Below, piece after piece: positions 37,290 through 45,988 of a DNA stretch of 64,000 nucleotides. Within the stretch, counting starts at the first letter, position 1. Each line of letters starts with the position of its first letter. Source of the stretch: G965218495 sp965218495 (lineage in GTDB: Bacteria; Bacteroidota; Rhodothermia; Rhodothermales; Bin80). A program made the position numbers and the translations under genes. The notes below the pieces were generated by a model. The model was given only the letters and a program-made list of their open reading frames with translations, did not search any database and was not told the DNA's origin. Location: positions 4,278,001 through 4,342,000 of the forward strand of contig OZ244626.1 in the NCBI GenBank assembly GCA_965218495.1, given 5' to 3'.

Positions 37290-37635
37290 ATGACTGCATA
37301 TTTCGTGCAGGAAGTCCCGCATGGCATCCGTGTTCATATGACTGTAACACGCACGTTCACATACCGGGTCCTGCGGATTCGCAAGTCCAAGCGGGAGAAG
37401 CTGGAAGCAATGTTACGCCCCCTTATCGGGTTGAGGAAGGAGGCTATAGTGGTCTGCCGGCGGGCCTATGAGGGCGGCAAGAAATCGTCGTAATTCTACG
37501 CTCTGTACGGGTGGCTGACGGCCCTGCCGGCCGGAAACGACCGGGACGTTAATGCGGAACTGAACATCCGCTCCAAGGCGTTGCGCCTTCTGGGCTGGGC
37601 GAGAGGCCCGTTGTGTAGGGCGGAGGCGGCGTAGC
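37290..37635 (+). pseudogene. IS200/IS605-type TnpB remnant with internal deletion
   Basis: 'RTFTYRVLRIRKSKREKLEA' resembles the TnpB N-terminus. After a stop at ~37491 the sequence has 'GNDRDVNAELNIRSKALRLL', like the C-terminal 'D.NAA.NI...G' end of TnpB. The ~300 residues that normally lie between (including the RuvC core) are absent. Relic only. Confidence 0.45.
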
Positions 37636-37744
37636 CGTCAAGAGCCGTACCGCTGGCCGCTCATTCCGGCCACGGCGCGGAATTGTGCGCTGTCCACTTA
37701 AGCGTATAAGTCCCAAAACTCCAGTCCCTGCTCCTTAAAAAGGT

Positions 37745-39152
37745 GGCTCTACCCCTTTTTTAGTGGGTAAACTCACCTGCGGACGCTGCGGGGTATAGAT
37801 CCAGGCCTCCGAGGTGAAAGTAAATGGCGTTGGCAAACCGCCGTTTGTTGCGGAAGCCCCTGCTGCGCACTTTGATTGTTTTGATCCTGCTGTTGATGCC
37901 CTCCGCAGGGCCATTGCTCACCTTCAGGATGATCGCATTGAGGATACCCCACAGGTGTTTCTTGATGGTTCTGGCGGCTGCCTTGACAGGTTCCAGCCGA
38001 CACCGCATGGCCCACGACAACCATCGCTCCCAACCCTTGCGCGCCCATGTGCGGTGGACATAATGCCACAACTGCAGGGCCATTTCCTTGATAGCCCACG
38101 CGCGGGCCGTCTTCAACGTGCTGGTACGCAACTGCTGGAAGCGCGCCTTCTGCTTAGCAGACATGTTGGCCGGGTGAGTCAACCAATCATACTTGGTTCC
38201 CTTGAGGTCTTCCAGGCCTTCCTTCATCAATGCCCGGTGCTCCTGGCGCCGAACCTTGTCCACGGCAGCTCCCAGACATTTCACTACGTGGAATTTGTCA
38301 AAGGCCACCTTCCGTTGCGCCTCTGGCACATGCTCCAGCGTGGCGTTGATGTAGGCCGGCCACATGTCCATGCTGACACTCTCGATGCCCTCCAGCTGCT
38401 CCAAAGTGAGCCCAGCATACCAACGCGTAAGTGTTTCTTTCTTACGGTCTTCGCCCACATGCAGCACCGTACCCGCCTTCGCATCCGAAACAATGGTGAC
38501 ATACGCATGACGCTTGCGAAAAGAGGTCTCATCCACGCCAATATGGGCAACATCCCGTTCCTTCCTCCGCGCAAGGCCGCGTTGCACCGCGCGCTGCATG
38601 ATCCCGTCTATCGCATTCCAGCTCACCCCCATCAGACGGGACACCGCCGACACACTCGCCTCCTGCAGCCAATCAATCACCAGCGCCTCAAACCCTGCAG
38701 TGAACCGTGACATAGGTTCCGCCCACGGAATCGACACGGTGCGCACTCCATGCTCCGAACATTCCACGCGGGGAAGTTGCGCAACCACCATCGTGCGATA
38801 CTCGCACAAATCCAGGTGACGCCATTGCCGAGAACGGTGGTCGTAGCCCGGACACGCCAAGCCGCACTCCAGACAAGGCAGCTGATGGCCGTCCTCGCAA
38901 ACTACATGAATCCGGACTTCTTGCGCCTCATGCGCAAACGTCACCTCGGAAACCTTCCAGGGAGCCTGGATGCCCAAGAGGCAACCTATATCATCAGTCT
39001 TTAGTTGTGACATATCGTTGCTGGGGTTAGAGAACGTGTGCGCCATCGTGATGATGGCCTTGAAACAGATAAGAAACGGGTATGAATCCGCATCATCTCA
39101 TATCGTTTCCCGTTGAATGAAACGCTGTACCCATCTAAAATGGGGAAGAGCC
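37745..39152 (-). mobile_element. ISL3-family element, copy 1 (1408 bp)
   Basis: Ends are inverted repeats: left 'ggctctaccccttttt', right read inward 'ggctcttccccatttt'. A perfect 8-bp target duplication AAAAAGGT flanks it (37737-37744 and 39153-39160). It contains one transposase gene and is a complete copy. Confidence 0.93.
37760..39046 (-). CDS. ISL3-family transposase (copy 1)
   Basis: 428 aa. N-terminal zinc finger 'LPCLECGLACPGYDHRSRQW', then the HTH region 'EASVSAVSRLMGVSWNAIDG' and the ISL3 DDE core: 'DVAHIGVDETSFRKRHAYVT', 'EGIESVSMDMWPAYINATLE', and near the C-terminus 'SNGPAEGINSRIKTIKVRSR' (E). Full length and uninterrupted; nearly identical to copies 2 and 3, so recently active. 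It differs from copy 2 at the C-terminal tail. Confidence 0.93.
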   Translation of the reverse strand: MAHTFSNPSNDMSQLKTDDIGCLLGIQAPWKVSEVTFAHEAQEVRIHVVCEDGHQLPCLECGLACPGYDHRSRQWRHLDLCEYRTMVVAQLPRVECSEHGVRTVSIPWAEPMSRFTAGFEALVIDWLQEASVSAVSRLMGVSWNAIDGIMQRAVQRGLARRKERDVAHIGVDETSFRKRHAYVTIVSDAKAGTVLHVGEDRKKETLTRWYAGLTLEQLEGIESVSMDMWPAYINATLEHVPEAQRKVAFDKFHVVKCLGAAVDKVRRQEHRALMKEGLEDLKGTKYDWLTHPANMSAKQKARFQQLRTSTLKTARAWAIKEMALQLWHYVHRTWARKGWERWLSWAMRCRLEPVKAAARTIKKHLWGILNAIILKVSNGPAEGINSRIKTIKVRSRGFRNKRRFANAIYFHLGGLDLYPAASAGEFTH

Positions 39153-39757
39153 AAAAAGGTTGGGCCGGGCGAACAATTTCGCGCAAAGCAACCATCGCGC
39201 GAGTGAATCCGCTCCTCGAGCAGCACGTCACACTGGGCCGGTTTTATGACCGTGTATACTGCGACGAATACCTGGACGCGGTAGCGCGGCCTTGGATGCA
39301 ATGCCTCCCCCGTCACTCAATCCCCCATAAATATACAAGGACGCTCGAGGCGTCCTTGGGGTTACGATAGTCGGCGCCGGGAATCCCTGTCTGGGTGGCG
39401 GTCCGACGGGTTTTGTTGTTGGCAAACATAAGTTACTAACGAGTCAATCTCCAACATTGTTGCAACAACTTTCTACTATCCCCTCGCGCGAGGGGCAATT
39501 TAAGCCGCTCCGTCCATGTTTATGTGCGGTGATCTCAGGCGGCGTGCAGAGTGCCCTGCCGGTCATTCAATTCGGTTTGTCGAGGCGTAAAACATTTCCT
39601 GTAATGTCAATTATCGACCGTAACTCCCGGGCCTGAAGTTGCCAGTTGACGGCGCACAATTCTGTGCGTTTATGCCCCAATCGGAACCCATAACGAACCC
39701 CGTTGCCGCGCCGGCGCGAATCCGAACGGCAACCGCAACCTGCACGCCACGATGTTC
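39153..39757. other. Intergenic stretch between ISL3 and IS1595
   Basis: No gene. It holds a perfect 9-bp hairpin (CAAGGACGC / GCGTCCTTG, 39336-39358) without a T run, and at 39619-39745 a copy of a sequence found again at 47249-47345. The remainder is unassigned. Confidence 0.45.
39619..39745. repeat. Intergenic repeat, copy 1
   Basis: Shares 'gtaac.cccg..c.tgaagttgcc', 'gccccaatcgg.accc' (close variant) and 'acgaaccccgttgcc' in the same order and orientation as 47249-47345. It is not part of either adjacent IS, since it lies outside both target duplications. Confidence 0.5.
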
Positions 39758-39778
39758 TTAATTAAGGCGATTATATAT

Positions 39779-40000
39779 TTAACTGAAACTTGCTTCGGCC
39801 TGCGCGGCGGGCTTGGCCTTCGGTGCCTCCCGCTTGCCGCCCTTCAAAAACTGCCGTGTAGCTTCCAGTATCGTTAGCCCGCCGTAGCGCGGATTCGCCG
39901 CTGGCGTGTTATCCCACGTGTCCTGCAAGCGCTTACGCTTGCGCTCCTGCCGGTCGTCTTTTGTCATTTCAGTGCCCTGTTTCCGTATTGATTGATCCAC
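39779..40000 (-). CDS. Small accessory ORF of the IS1595 element
   Basis: Up to 73 aa, very basic at the start ('MTKDDRQERKRKRLQDTWDN', probably the true start at that Met), then 'NPRYGGLTILEATRQFLKGG' and an Ala-rich tail. It starts 17 nt after the transposase stop on the same strand and ends 13 bp from the element end. A decayed relative ('GRLTVLEAARMIVKSGTRG') sits at the same place after the IS1595 relic at 59640-59776, which supports it being a genuine component. Function unknown. Confidence 0.6.
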   Translation of the reverse strand: MDQSIRKQGTEMTKDDRQERKRKRLQDTWDNTPAANPRYGGLTILEATRQFLKGGKREAPKAKPAAQAEASFS

Positions 40001-40017
40001 TTGGTTGGTGCACTATG

Positions 40018-40459
40018 CTACGCTGTCAGCGTCTTGTACATGAGCCGTTTGCCCACCATACCGGCCACGACGTGCTGCATTTGCTCCAGCGTATCCATTG
40101 TGCGAACGTTGTGCTTGCCCGCAAACTGGTGCACGTAGCGTTGCAAGTGCTTCTTGCTCAAGTGGTGGTACGTACCATGATACGCCCGCTTGAACATGCT
40201 CCTCCAGAATGATTCCAGCCCGTTCGTGTGCGCCATGCCGTTGACCCACTCGCCGACCGAGTGCTTGACGGTTTCGTGCTGCATCCCAATCATGCCCTTG
40301 TAGGCGTGCGCCTCGTCGGTGTAGATGGTTGTGCCGATCTCGGTGTTATCGTAGACGAACTGCTGTAAGGTCGCTGCGTCCGTGCTCTCCACCACTTCGG
40401 CCCGAATCTGCCCGCTTGCACGGTCCTTCAGGCCGGCCACCGCCGTCTTGCCTACCGGC
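40018..40459 (-). CDS. IS1595-family transposase, exon 2
   Basis: Joined to exon 1 (44881) it continues in frame as 'AGRG|PVGKTAVAGLKDRASG', exactly the conserved IS1595 wording. It carries the second Asp in 'TTIYTDEAHAYKGM' and the third catalytic region in 'WVNGMAHTNGLESFWRSMFK', then 'HQFAGKHNVR'. An ATG at 40461 could start a useless internal fragment, but the natural product needs the spliced mRNA. Total 945 nt including stop. Confidence 0.9.
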
Positions 40460-40780
40460 ATCCATCGGGATAGGGAGGGGCCTCACGGCCCCCACCCTCC
40501 CACACCACCGTGCGTACGGGTCCGTACACGGCGGTTCAATGGACTTGAGCGAACCGGCTTGGGTGCCAAGGCCACCAGGCCGAGCGTGCCGGGAGTTCGG
40601 GTTCGGGTTGCGCCGCGCGAACTTCGGTCCCTTCCTCATGGGCTCCACCGGATTCACCGGGGCTGTCCCACGTGAAAGGCAGCGTTAGCTGGATATTCTG
40701 CCGCATTGGTCGCATGAGCTTCCCGTCCTACTACCCCTGTCCATTGTTCGGGCCTTCGTCAGCTGTGCCGACTACTTTGC

Positions 40781-42326
40781 ATCGCGGTAGCCCCCGGATT
40801 TCCCGGGGGCCCCGCACAGATCCGGACGTGCGCGTTAACGCATCCGGCTCCTCCCTTGGGTCGCGCCGTCGCGCATGACGTTAGCAGGTCGGCAAACCGA
40901 CCCGCAGCCGTAACCGATCCGTCCCCTGTGACACGCAGTATCCGACGCTGTGTCCGGTACGTGTGAAACTTCACGATTTCCCCTTGGGTGCGACGCTTCG
41001 CTCCACTGACTCCGCCACGAGGGCACCCCCGCTTTGTTCGCCGGCTTCATAGCTGTCGGGTCGGAGGAGGCGCCCCGAAGGGCTAACCTCCGTCCGCCGC
41101 TCAAACGGCTCGTACGGTTTTCCCGTAAGCCGCTTTCACAAAGGTGTCTCGTGGAGGGTTCAAGGAAGGTTTCAGTGGAATCAATCGTACATGGCCGTAC
41201 TCCACTGTGGTGTAGACCTTCCTCTCCCCTGTTGGATTGTGCCCAATGCGACAGTCTCCTCAGCCGATGATGTACGGGTCTTTCACTAAAGGAACTGTTC
41301 CACCTCATCGACTTTACTCGCTGATCGCAATCTCTCCATTCCAAACCACCTTTGCCGACTGCCTTCCCCGACCCACCCGGCCGCCGCTTGCGCGGTCACC
41401 CGACTTTCGACGGGCTTGTGGTACTATGCAGTCGTCCGACGACTCGCCACGCATCCGTTCCCACTTCCCCTTTCGGGTTATAGGGGCTGTTATCCCGGTG
41501 CCACCCGGGAACGTGACGAGCCCTCCTGGGGTTACGTCCAGATCTTCCGTACCGTGCCGTTCGCACACACCTTGGTTCGACGGGTGGATAAGAACGCCTT
41601 CGCCGAAATACAGCCGGCTCGACCTTGCCCCGTCTTTGGCCGACCGATTCGTCCGTGGGGTCGCCCCCTTGACTACGGCCCGGTACTGCTCCTCAAGCCC
41701 TTCAGATTCCACCTCGCGGTGGACACCCTGCCCTCCGGTTGTCTCGCGACAATGTCCCGACTTAGCGCCTGTCTTGGCTGTTTCCGTCGTTTCCAACTCG
41801 GTGCCCGTTTAGACCTTTGCTTATCGGTACATCCCGGCCGACGAGGCATTACCCCCGTCTTTGGATATGGCACCCCCTATCCGGGTGCCAGTGGGATTTG
41901 AACCCACCTGATCTGGGCGCTGCCCAGCACACTGTATCGTCGCATCTGACTTCTCTCCACCGTACGTCCTCCGATCAGCATTTAGCCTACGCTTTGGCGA
42001 CCTTCCCCGAAGGGGTAGGTAGTGGAGAGACCTCCCAGGTCCCGACAGGATACTTGCGTGCGTCCATGGGGTCTCGGACACCGTGGGCCTGTCCGCCCTC
42101 TCACCATAGCGAGGACGAACATGTTGCCTTCGGCATAGAGGAAAACCTCGGCGACCCAGATAATGTCTCTTTCGGTGCTCAATGTCCCTGGCCACACGTA
42201 CCGCTACCGACGCTTCGCGCCCACCCTCACGGATGACCACGCACGGCTCGCGGAGATATGTACCTGGTTTAAGCTTCATAACACGGGACTTTCACCCGCT
42301 ATATCCTGCCAGTTAGCCTGGCGCAC
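40781..42326 (-). ncRNA. Group II intron C (family alpha), nested in intron E
   Basis: Starts GTGCGCCAGGCTAAC and ends ..CTACCGCGAT, with domain V at 40819-40850. Net length 668 nt after removing D2, the same as intron A. Like A it carries a beta intron at the same internal site ('gacgataca|..|agctatgaagcc'). Confidence 0.9.
41055..41932 (-). ncRNA. Group II intron D2 (family beta), nested in intron C
   Basis: 878 nt, uninterrupted reference copy of the beta family. GTGTG start at 41932, 5' 'GTGGGTTCAAATCCCAC' hairpin, domain V at 41103-41135 with AGC triad, ..CCCGAC end. Long frames inside it show no RT motifs and are RNA structure, not protein. It is the fourth nesting level: transposase > A > E > C > D2. 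Confidence 0.92.
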
Positions 42327-42939
42327 CCTCTGCTGACTTCTGCGTTGCGATCACATGCCTTGCGACACGTTCAGTCCGGCTTGGCCGGACACAACGCAGA
42401 TCTCCCAGGGTAAGACCAACCGCCTTCCCCGCACACCTGCCGAATGTACCACCCCGACGCATAGATGACGCGGACTTTGCGATAACCGGCTCGCTCGTCC
42501 GATCGGGTAGGCCTCGTATTCGGTTCTTGTTCATCAGGTCGCGGGTTTGCTACACGCTTCCTTCAGACCCCGCCTCGCGGCGACGCCCTTGCGCTTCGCT
42601 AATCCTTCGCCGCCATCTGGCTGGATAGAGGACTTTCACCTCCAAGCTGTTGACCATGCCTGGCACACCGGTAGCCCCCGGGTTTCCCCAGGGGCCCCGG
42701 ACAGATCCGGACGTGCGCGCTAACGCATCCGGCTCCTCCCTTGGGTCGCGCTGTCGCGCATGACGTTAGCAAGTCGGCAAGCCGACCCGCAGCCGTAACC
42801 GATCCACCCCATGGGGCACGCAAAATCCGGCTCAGCGTCCGGTACGTGCAGGGCTTCGCGGTTTCCCCTTGGGTGCGACGCTTTGCTCCACTAGCTCCGC
42901 CACGTGGGCACCCACGCTTTGTTCGCCGGCTTCATAGCT

Positions 42940-44487
42940 GTCGGGTCGGAGGAGGCGCCCCGAAGGGCTAACCTCCGTCCGCCGCTCAAACGGCTCGTAC
43001 GGTTTTCCCGTAAGCCGCTTTCACAAAGGTGTCTCGTCGAGGGTTCAAGGAAGGTTCCAGTGGAATCAATCGTACATGGCCGTACTCCACTGTGGTGTAG
43101 ACCTTCCTCTCCCCTGTTGGATTGTGCCCAATGCGACAGTCTCCTCAGCCGATGATGTACGGGTCTTTCACTAAAGGAACTGTTCCACCTCATCGACTTT
43201 ACTCGCTGATCGCAATCTCTCCATTCCAAACCACCTTTGCCGACCGCCTTCCCCGACCCACCCGGTCGCCGCTTGCGCGGTCACCCGACTTTCGACGGGC
43301 TTGTGGTACTATGCAGTCGTCCGACGACTCGCCACGCATCCGTTCCCACTTCCCCTTACGGGTTATAGGGGCTGTTATCCCGGTGCCACCCGGGAACGTG
43401 ACGAGCCCTCCTGGGGTATCGCGGTAGCCCCCGGATTTCCCCGGGGGCCCCGCACAGATCCGGACGTGCGCGCTAACGCATCCGGCTCCTCCCTTGGGTA
43501 GCGCCAGCGCGCATGACGTTAGCAAGTCGGCAAGCCGACCCGCAGCCGTAACCGGTCCACCCCATGGGACACGCAGAATCCGGCTCTGTGTCCGGTACGT
43601 GCAGGGCTTCGCGATTTCCCCTTGGGCGCGACGCTTCGCTCCACCAGCTCCGCCACGTGGGCACCCACGCTTTGTTCGCCGGCTTCAAAGCTACTATCAT
43701 CGCGTCTGATTTCTCTCCACCGTGCATCCTCTGATCAGCATTTAGCCTACGCTTTGGCGGCCCTCCCCGAGGGGTTGGGCAATGGAGAGACCTCCCAGGT
43801 CCCGGTGCATTACATACGTGCGTGCCTGGGTTCTTAGACACCGCGGGACCCTCCTGCGCCTCACCGCTAGCGGCGAAGAAGGTATTGCCTTCGACCGATG
43901 TGAAAGCCTCGGCATCCCGAACAATGATTCTTTCGGTGCTCATTAGCCCCGCCCACACGCGCCTCTGCCGACGCTTCGTCTGCACCCTCACGGGAACAAA
44001 CGCACGGCTCGAGGGGATGCGTAGATGGTTAGTCTTTCGCAACGGGGGACTTGCACCCCCTATAAAGCACCAGTTAGCCTGGCGCACCACAACCAGATCT
44101 TCCGTACCGTGCCGTTCGCACACACCTTGATTCGACGGGTGGATAAGAACGCCTTCGCCGCAATAAGGCCGGCTCGACCTTGCCCCGTCTTTGGCCGACC
44201 GATTCGTCCATGGGGTCGCCCCCTTGACTACGGCCCGGTACTGCTCCTCAAGCCCTTCAGATTCCACCTCGCGGTGGACACCCTGCCCTCCGGTTGTCTC
44301 GCGACAATGTCCCGACTTAGCGCCTGTCTTGGCTGTTTCCGTCGTTTCCAACTCGGTGCCCGTTTAGACCTTTGCTTATCGGTACATCCCGGCCGACGAG
44401 GCATTACCCCCGTCTTTGGATATGGCACCCCCTATCCGGGCGCCAGTGGGATTTGAACCCACCTGATCTGGGCGCTGCCCAGCACAC
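42940..44487 (-). ncRNA. Group II intron D1 (family beta), nested in intron A
   Basis: Starts GTGTGCTGGGCAGC and ends ..CGACCCGAC (AC end). Domain V at 42988-43020 (AAGCGGCTTACGG..CCGTACGAGCCGTTT) has the AGC triad pairing GUU. Net length is 878 nt once intron B is removed, identical to D2. Its position in A corresponds to an uninterrupted 'gatgatagt|agctttgaagcc' in intron B, which proves the insertion boundaries. It encodes no RT. Confidence 0.9.
43418..44087 (-). ncRNA. Group II intron B (family alpha), nested in D1
   Basis: 670 nt, uninterrupted, and so the cleanest view of the alpha family. It starts GTGCGCCAGGCTAAC with 'GGGGGTGCAAGTCCCCC', has domain V at 43457-43488, and ends ..GGGGGCTACCGCGAT. 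The same place in D2 (between 41533 and 41532) is empty, reading 'ggacgta|accccagg'. It lacks the beta intron that A and C carry. No RT ORF; an ORF-less ribozyme. Confidence 0.92.
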
Positions 44488-44880
44488 CTTATCATCGCAT
44501 CTGACTTCTCCCTGCCGTGCATCCTCCGCTCGGCTTTCGCCTTGACTTTGGCGGCCCCGCCCGAAGCGCTGGGCAGCAAGGAGACCTCTCAGGTCCCGAC
44601 ACAGTACGTACGTGCGTCCCTGGGTTCTCGGACACCGCGGGACTCCGCTCCTCCTCACCATAGCGGTGGAGCAGATGTTGCCTTCGACCATACGGAAAGT
44701 CTCGGCATCCCGGACAATAGCTTTTTCGGTGCTCATTAGCCCTGGCCACACGTGCCGCTACCGACGCTTCGCTGTCACCCTCACGAGGGACAACGCACGG
44801 CTCGCGGAGACATGCAGTTGGTTAAACTTTCATGACACGGGACTTTCACCCGCTGTACTGCGTCAGTTAGCCTGACGCAC

Positions 44881-45383
44881 CCGCGTCCGGCTTTCTGCTT
44901 CCTGTGCTCGTGCTTGTTTTTCTCCAAGCCTCCCACGTACGTTTCGTCGGCCTCCACCGGTCCCTCGAACGCAGCAGCCAGCAGTGGCGCAAAGGCGGCC
45001 CGTACGCGCTGCAACATGAACCAGGCCGTAGTCTGCGTCACATCCAGGTCGCGGTGGAGCTTCATGCTGGAGACGCCCTTCAGGGAAGTCATTTCAAGAT
45101 AAATGGCCCATACCCACTTCTTCAACGGCAGCCTGCTACTGGCCAATGCGGTACCTGTGCGCACCGAGAAGAACCGCTTGCACCGACGGCAACGGTACGA
45201 CATTTGCCTGTGTGTGCCAGCATACGTGTCTGTGCCCTTGCAGCGCGGGCACACACGACCGTCCGGCCAAATCACAGCCTCGAACCACAGGACGGCCGCC
45301 TCCTCATTCGGAAACATTTCGGCCAGTTTGACCATGCTGATTCCCTTGCGATAACTGCGCCCAGGCCCCGATTTAACAGCCAT
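44881..45383 (-). CDS. IS1595-family transposase, exon 1
   Basis: 167 codons plus 2 nt from ATG 45383. Zinc-ribbon N-terminus 'VCPRCKGTDTYAGTHRQMSY' then 'RCRRCKRFFSVRTGT', the helical 'LPLKKWVWAIYLEMTSLKGV', and the first catalytic Asp in 'GPVEADETYVGGLEKNKHE'. The reading is interrupted within 'QKAGRG' by a GTGCG intron start at 44880. Without splicing it would run ~33 codons into the intron and stop at 44781. With splicing to 40459 it yields a 314-aa transposase, the family's usual size. Confidence 0.9.
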
Positions 45384-45463
45384 GATTTCCCCGATCTGGT
45401 TTACCCCCTCATACGGCCGATCAGGAAGAAGGTTTCAGTTAACTATATAATCACCTTAATTAA

Positions 45464-45988
45464 GGATGGTCCGTAGCGGGACCGGGTGCCCGGCTGAGCA
45501 CGAAAAGACCGATGGGGGTCCCACAGACACCCTTAACCCAGGCAGTGCTCTATATTAAGTTCGTCGGAATTCTGTCCAACGATTGGAGTACACTTCAAGG
45601 CACTGCTCAGACTGTATGCGGGCCATTTACGCACTCGGCGCGAGAATCGGCGAAGATTACGCGTTGCCGCGTAATTACACGATCCAGGGCGATCCTGGCG
45701 CACTACTTTTGTCCGCTCCCCATTTTATCCGGCTTTCCTGCCTATTGGGTGCCTTGACAGGCTCCCGGACCCTAGGCCGGCACGTGCAAAACCCGCGATC
45801 GCGGGGTGAGTTCAGCATTAATGAAACATAGAGCGCTATCGTTGCTGGCTACAGCGTGATCTGGTAAAGAGACCGAAGAGGTGAAGCATGGTTGTGGATT
45901 CGACGTCACAAGCCATGCCCGTATACCGGTGAGCGCTGCCAGCGCTAGCAAGAATGGCAGTGCAAACCACAAGGAGGTTCGAAACCAG
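45464..45988. other. Intergenic stretch, nothing recognised
   Basis: 525 bp from the IS1595 target duplication to the stop of the propeller lipoprotein gene. No convincing ORF or hairpin. Confidence 0.35.

Larger units (their letters stand above)
40464..42668 (-). ncRNA. Group II intron E (family gamma), nested in intron A
   Basis: Starts GTGTGCCAGGCATGG with 'GGAGGTGAAAGTCC' and ends ..CCCTATCCCGAT. Domain V near 40503-40536 reads ACCGCCGTGTACG..CGTACGCACGGTGGT with the CGC triad, followed by the 'GTGGGAGGGTGGGGGC' domain VI start typical of many bacterial introns. Net 659 nt after removing intron C. It contains 'gcagaagtcagcagagg|gcaaagtag' across the C insertion. No RT ORF. It sits inside domain VI of A. 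Confidence 0.88.
40460..44880 (-). ncRNA. Group II intron A (family alpha), in the transposase gene
   Basis: Starts GTGCGTCAGGCTAAC, with the 5' 'GGGTGAAAGTCCC' hairpin, and ends ..CTACCGGGAT. Domain V is at 42704-42735 (GAGCCGGATGCG...GTCCGGATC). Net length is 668 nt after removing D1 (42940-44487) and E (40464-42668), both nested inside. E splits it 4 nt before its 3' end, so A cannot have its 3' splice site restored until E is out. No reverse transcriptase ORF. Homologous to introns B and C. Boundaries are fixed by in-frame exon joining and by comparison with B and C. Confidence 0.9.
39766..45455 (-). mobile_element. IS1595-family element carrying nested group II introns
   Basis: Inverted ends: left 'ggcgattatatatttaactg', right read inward 'ggtgattatatagttaactg'. 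The 8-bp target duplication TTAATTAA lies at 39758-39765 and 45456-45463. The span is 5690 bp, of which 4421 bp are group II introns, leaving a 1269-bp element with a split transposase gene and a small downstream ORF. TTAATTAA is itself a palindrome. Confidence 0.93.

Noticed and set aside
40018..40461. An independent 147-residue gene starting at ATG 40461
   Set aside because: It is the second exon of the IS1595 transposase. The apparent ATG is made partly by the last bases of intron A and has no zinc ribbon or first catalytic Asp.
41891..41907. tRNA T-arm-like sequence (gtgggtt..aaatcccac on the minus strand), also at 44446-44462
   Set aside because: It occupies the same place as the 'GGGGGTGCAAGTCCCCC' and 'GGAGGTGAAAGTCC' hairpins near the 5' ends of the other introns, so it is the conserved domain I stem of the beta introns. 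No anticodon arm or acceptor pairing exists.
41237..44351. Many open frames of 60-290 codons on both strands within the intron block
   Set aside because: They show no RT, maturase or endonuclease motifs, recur only because the introns recur, and run across intron boundaries. GC-rich structured RNA gives open frames by chance.
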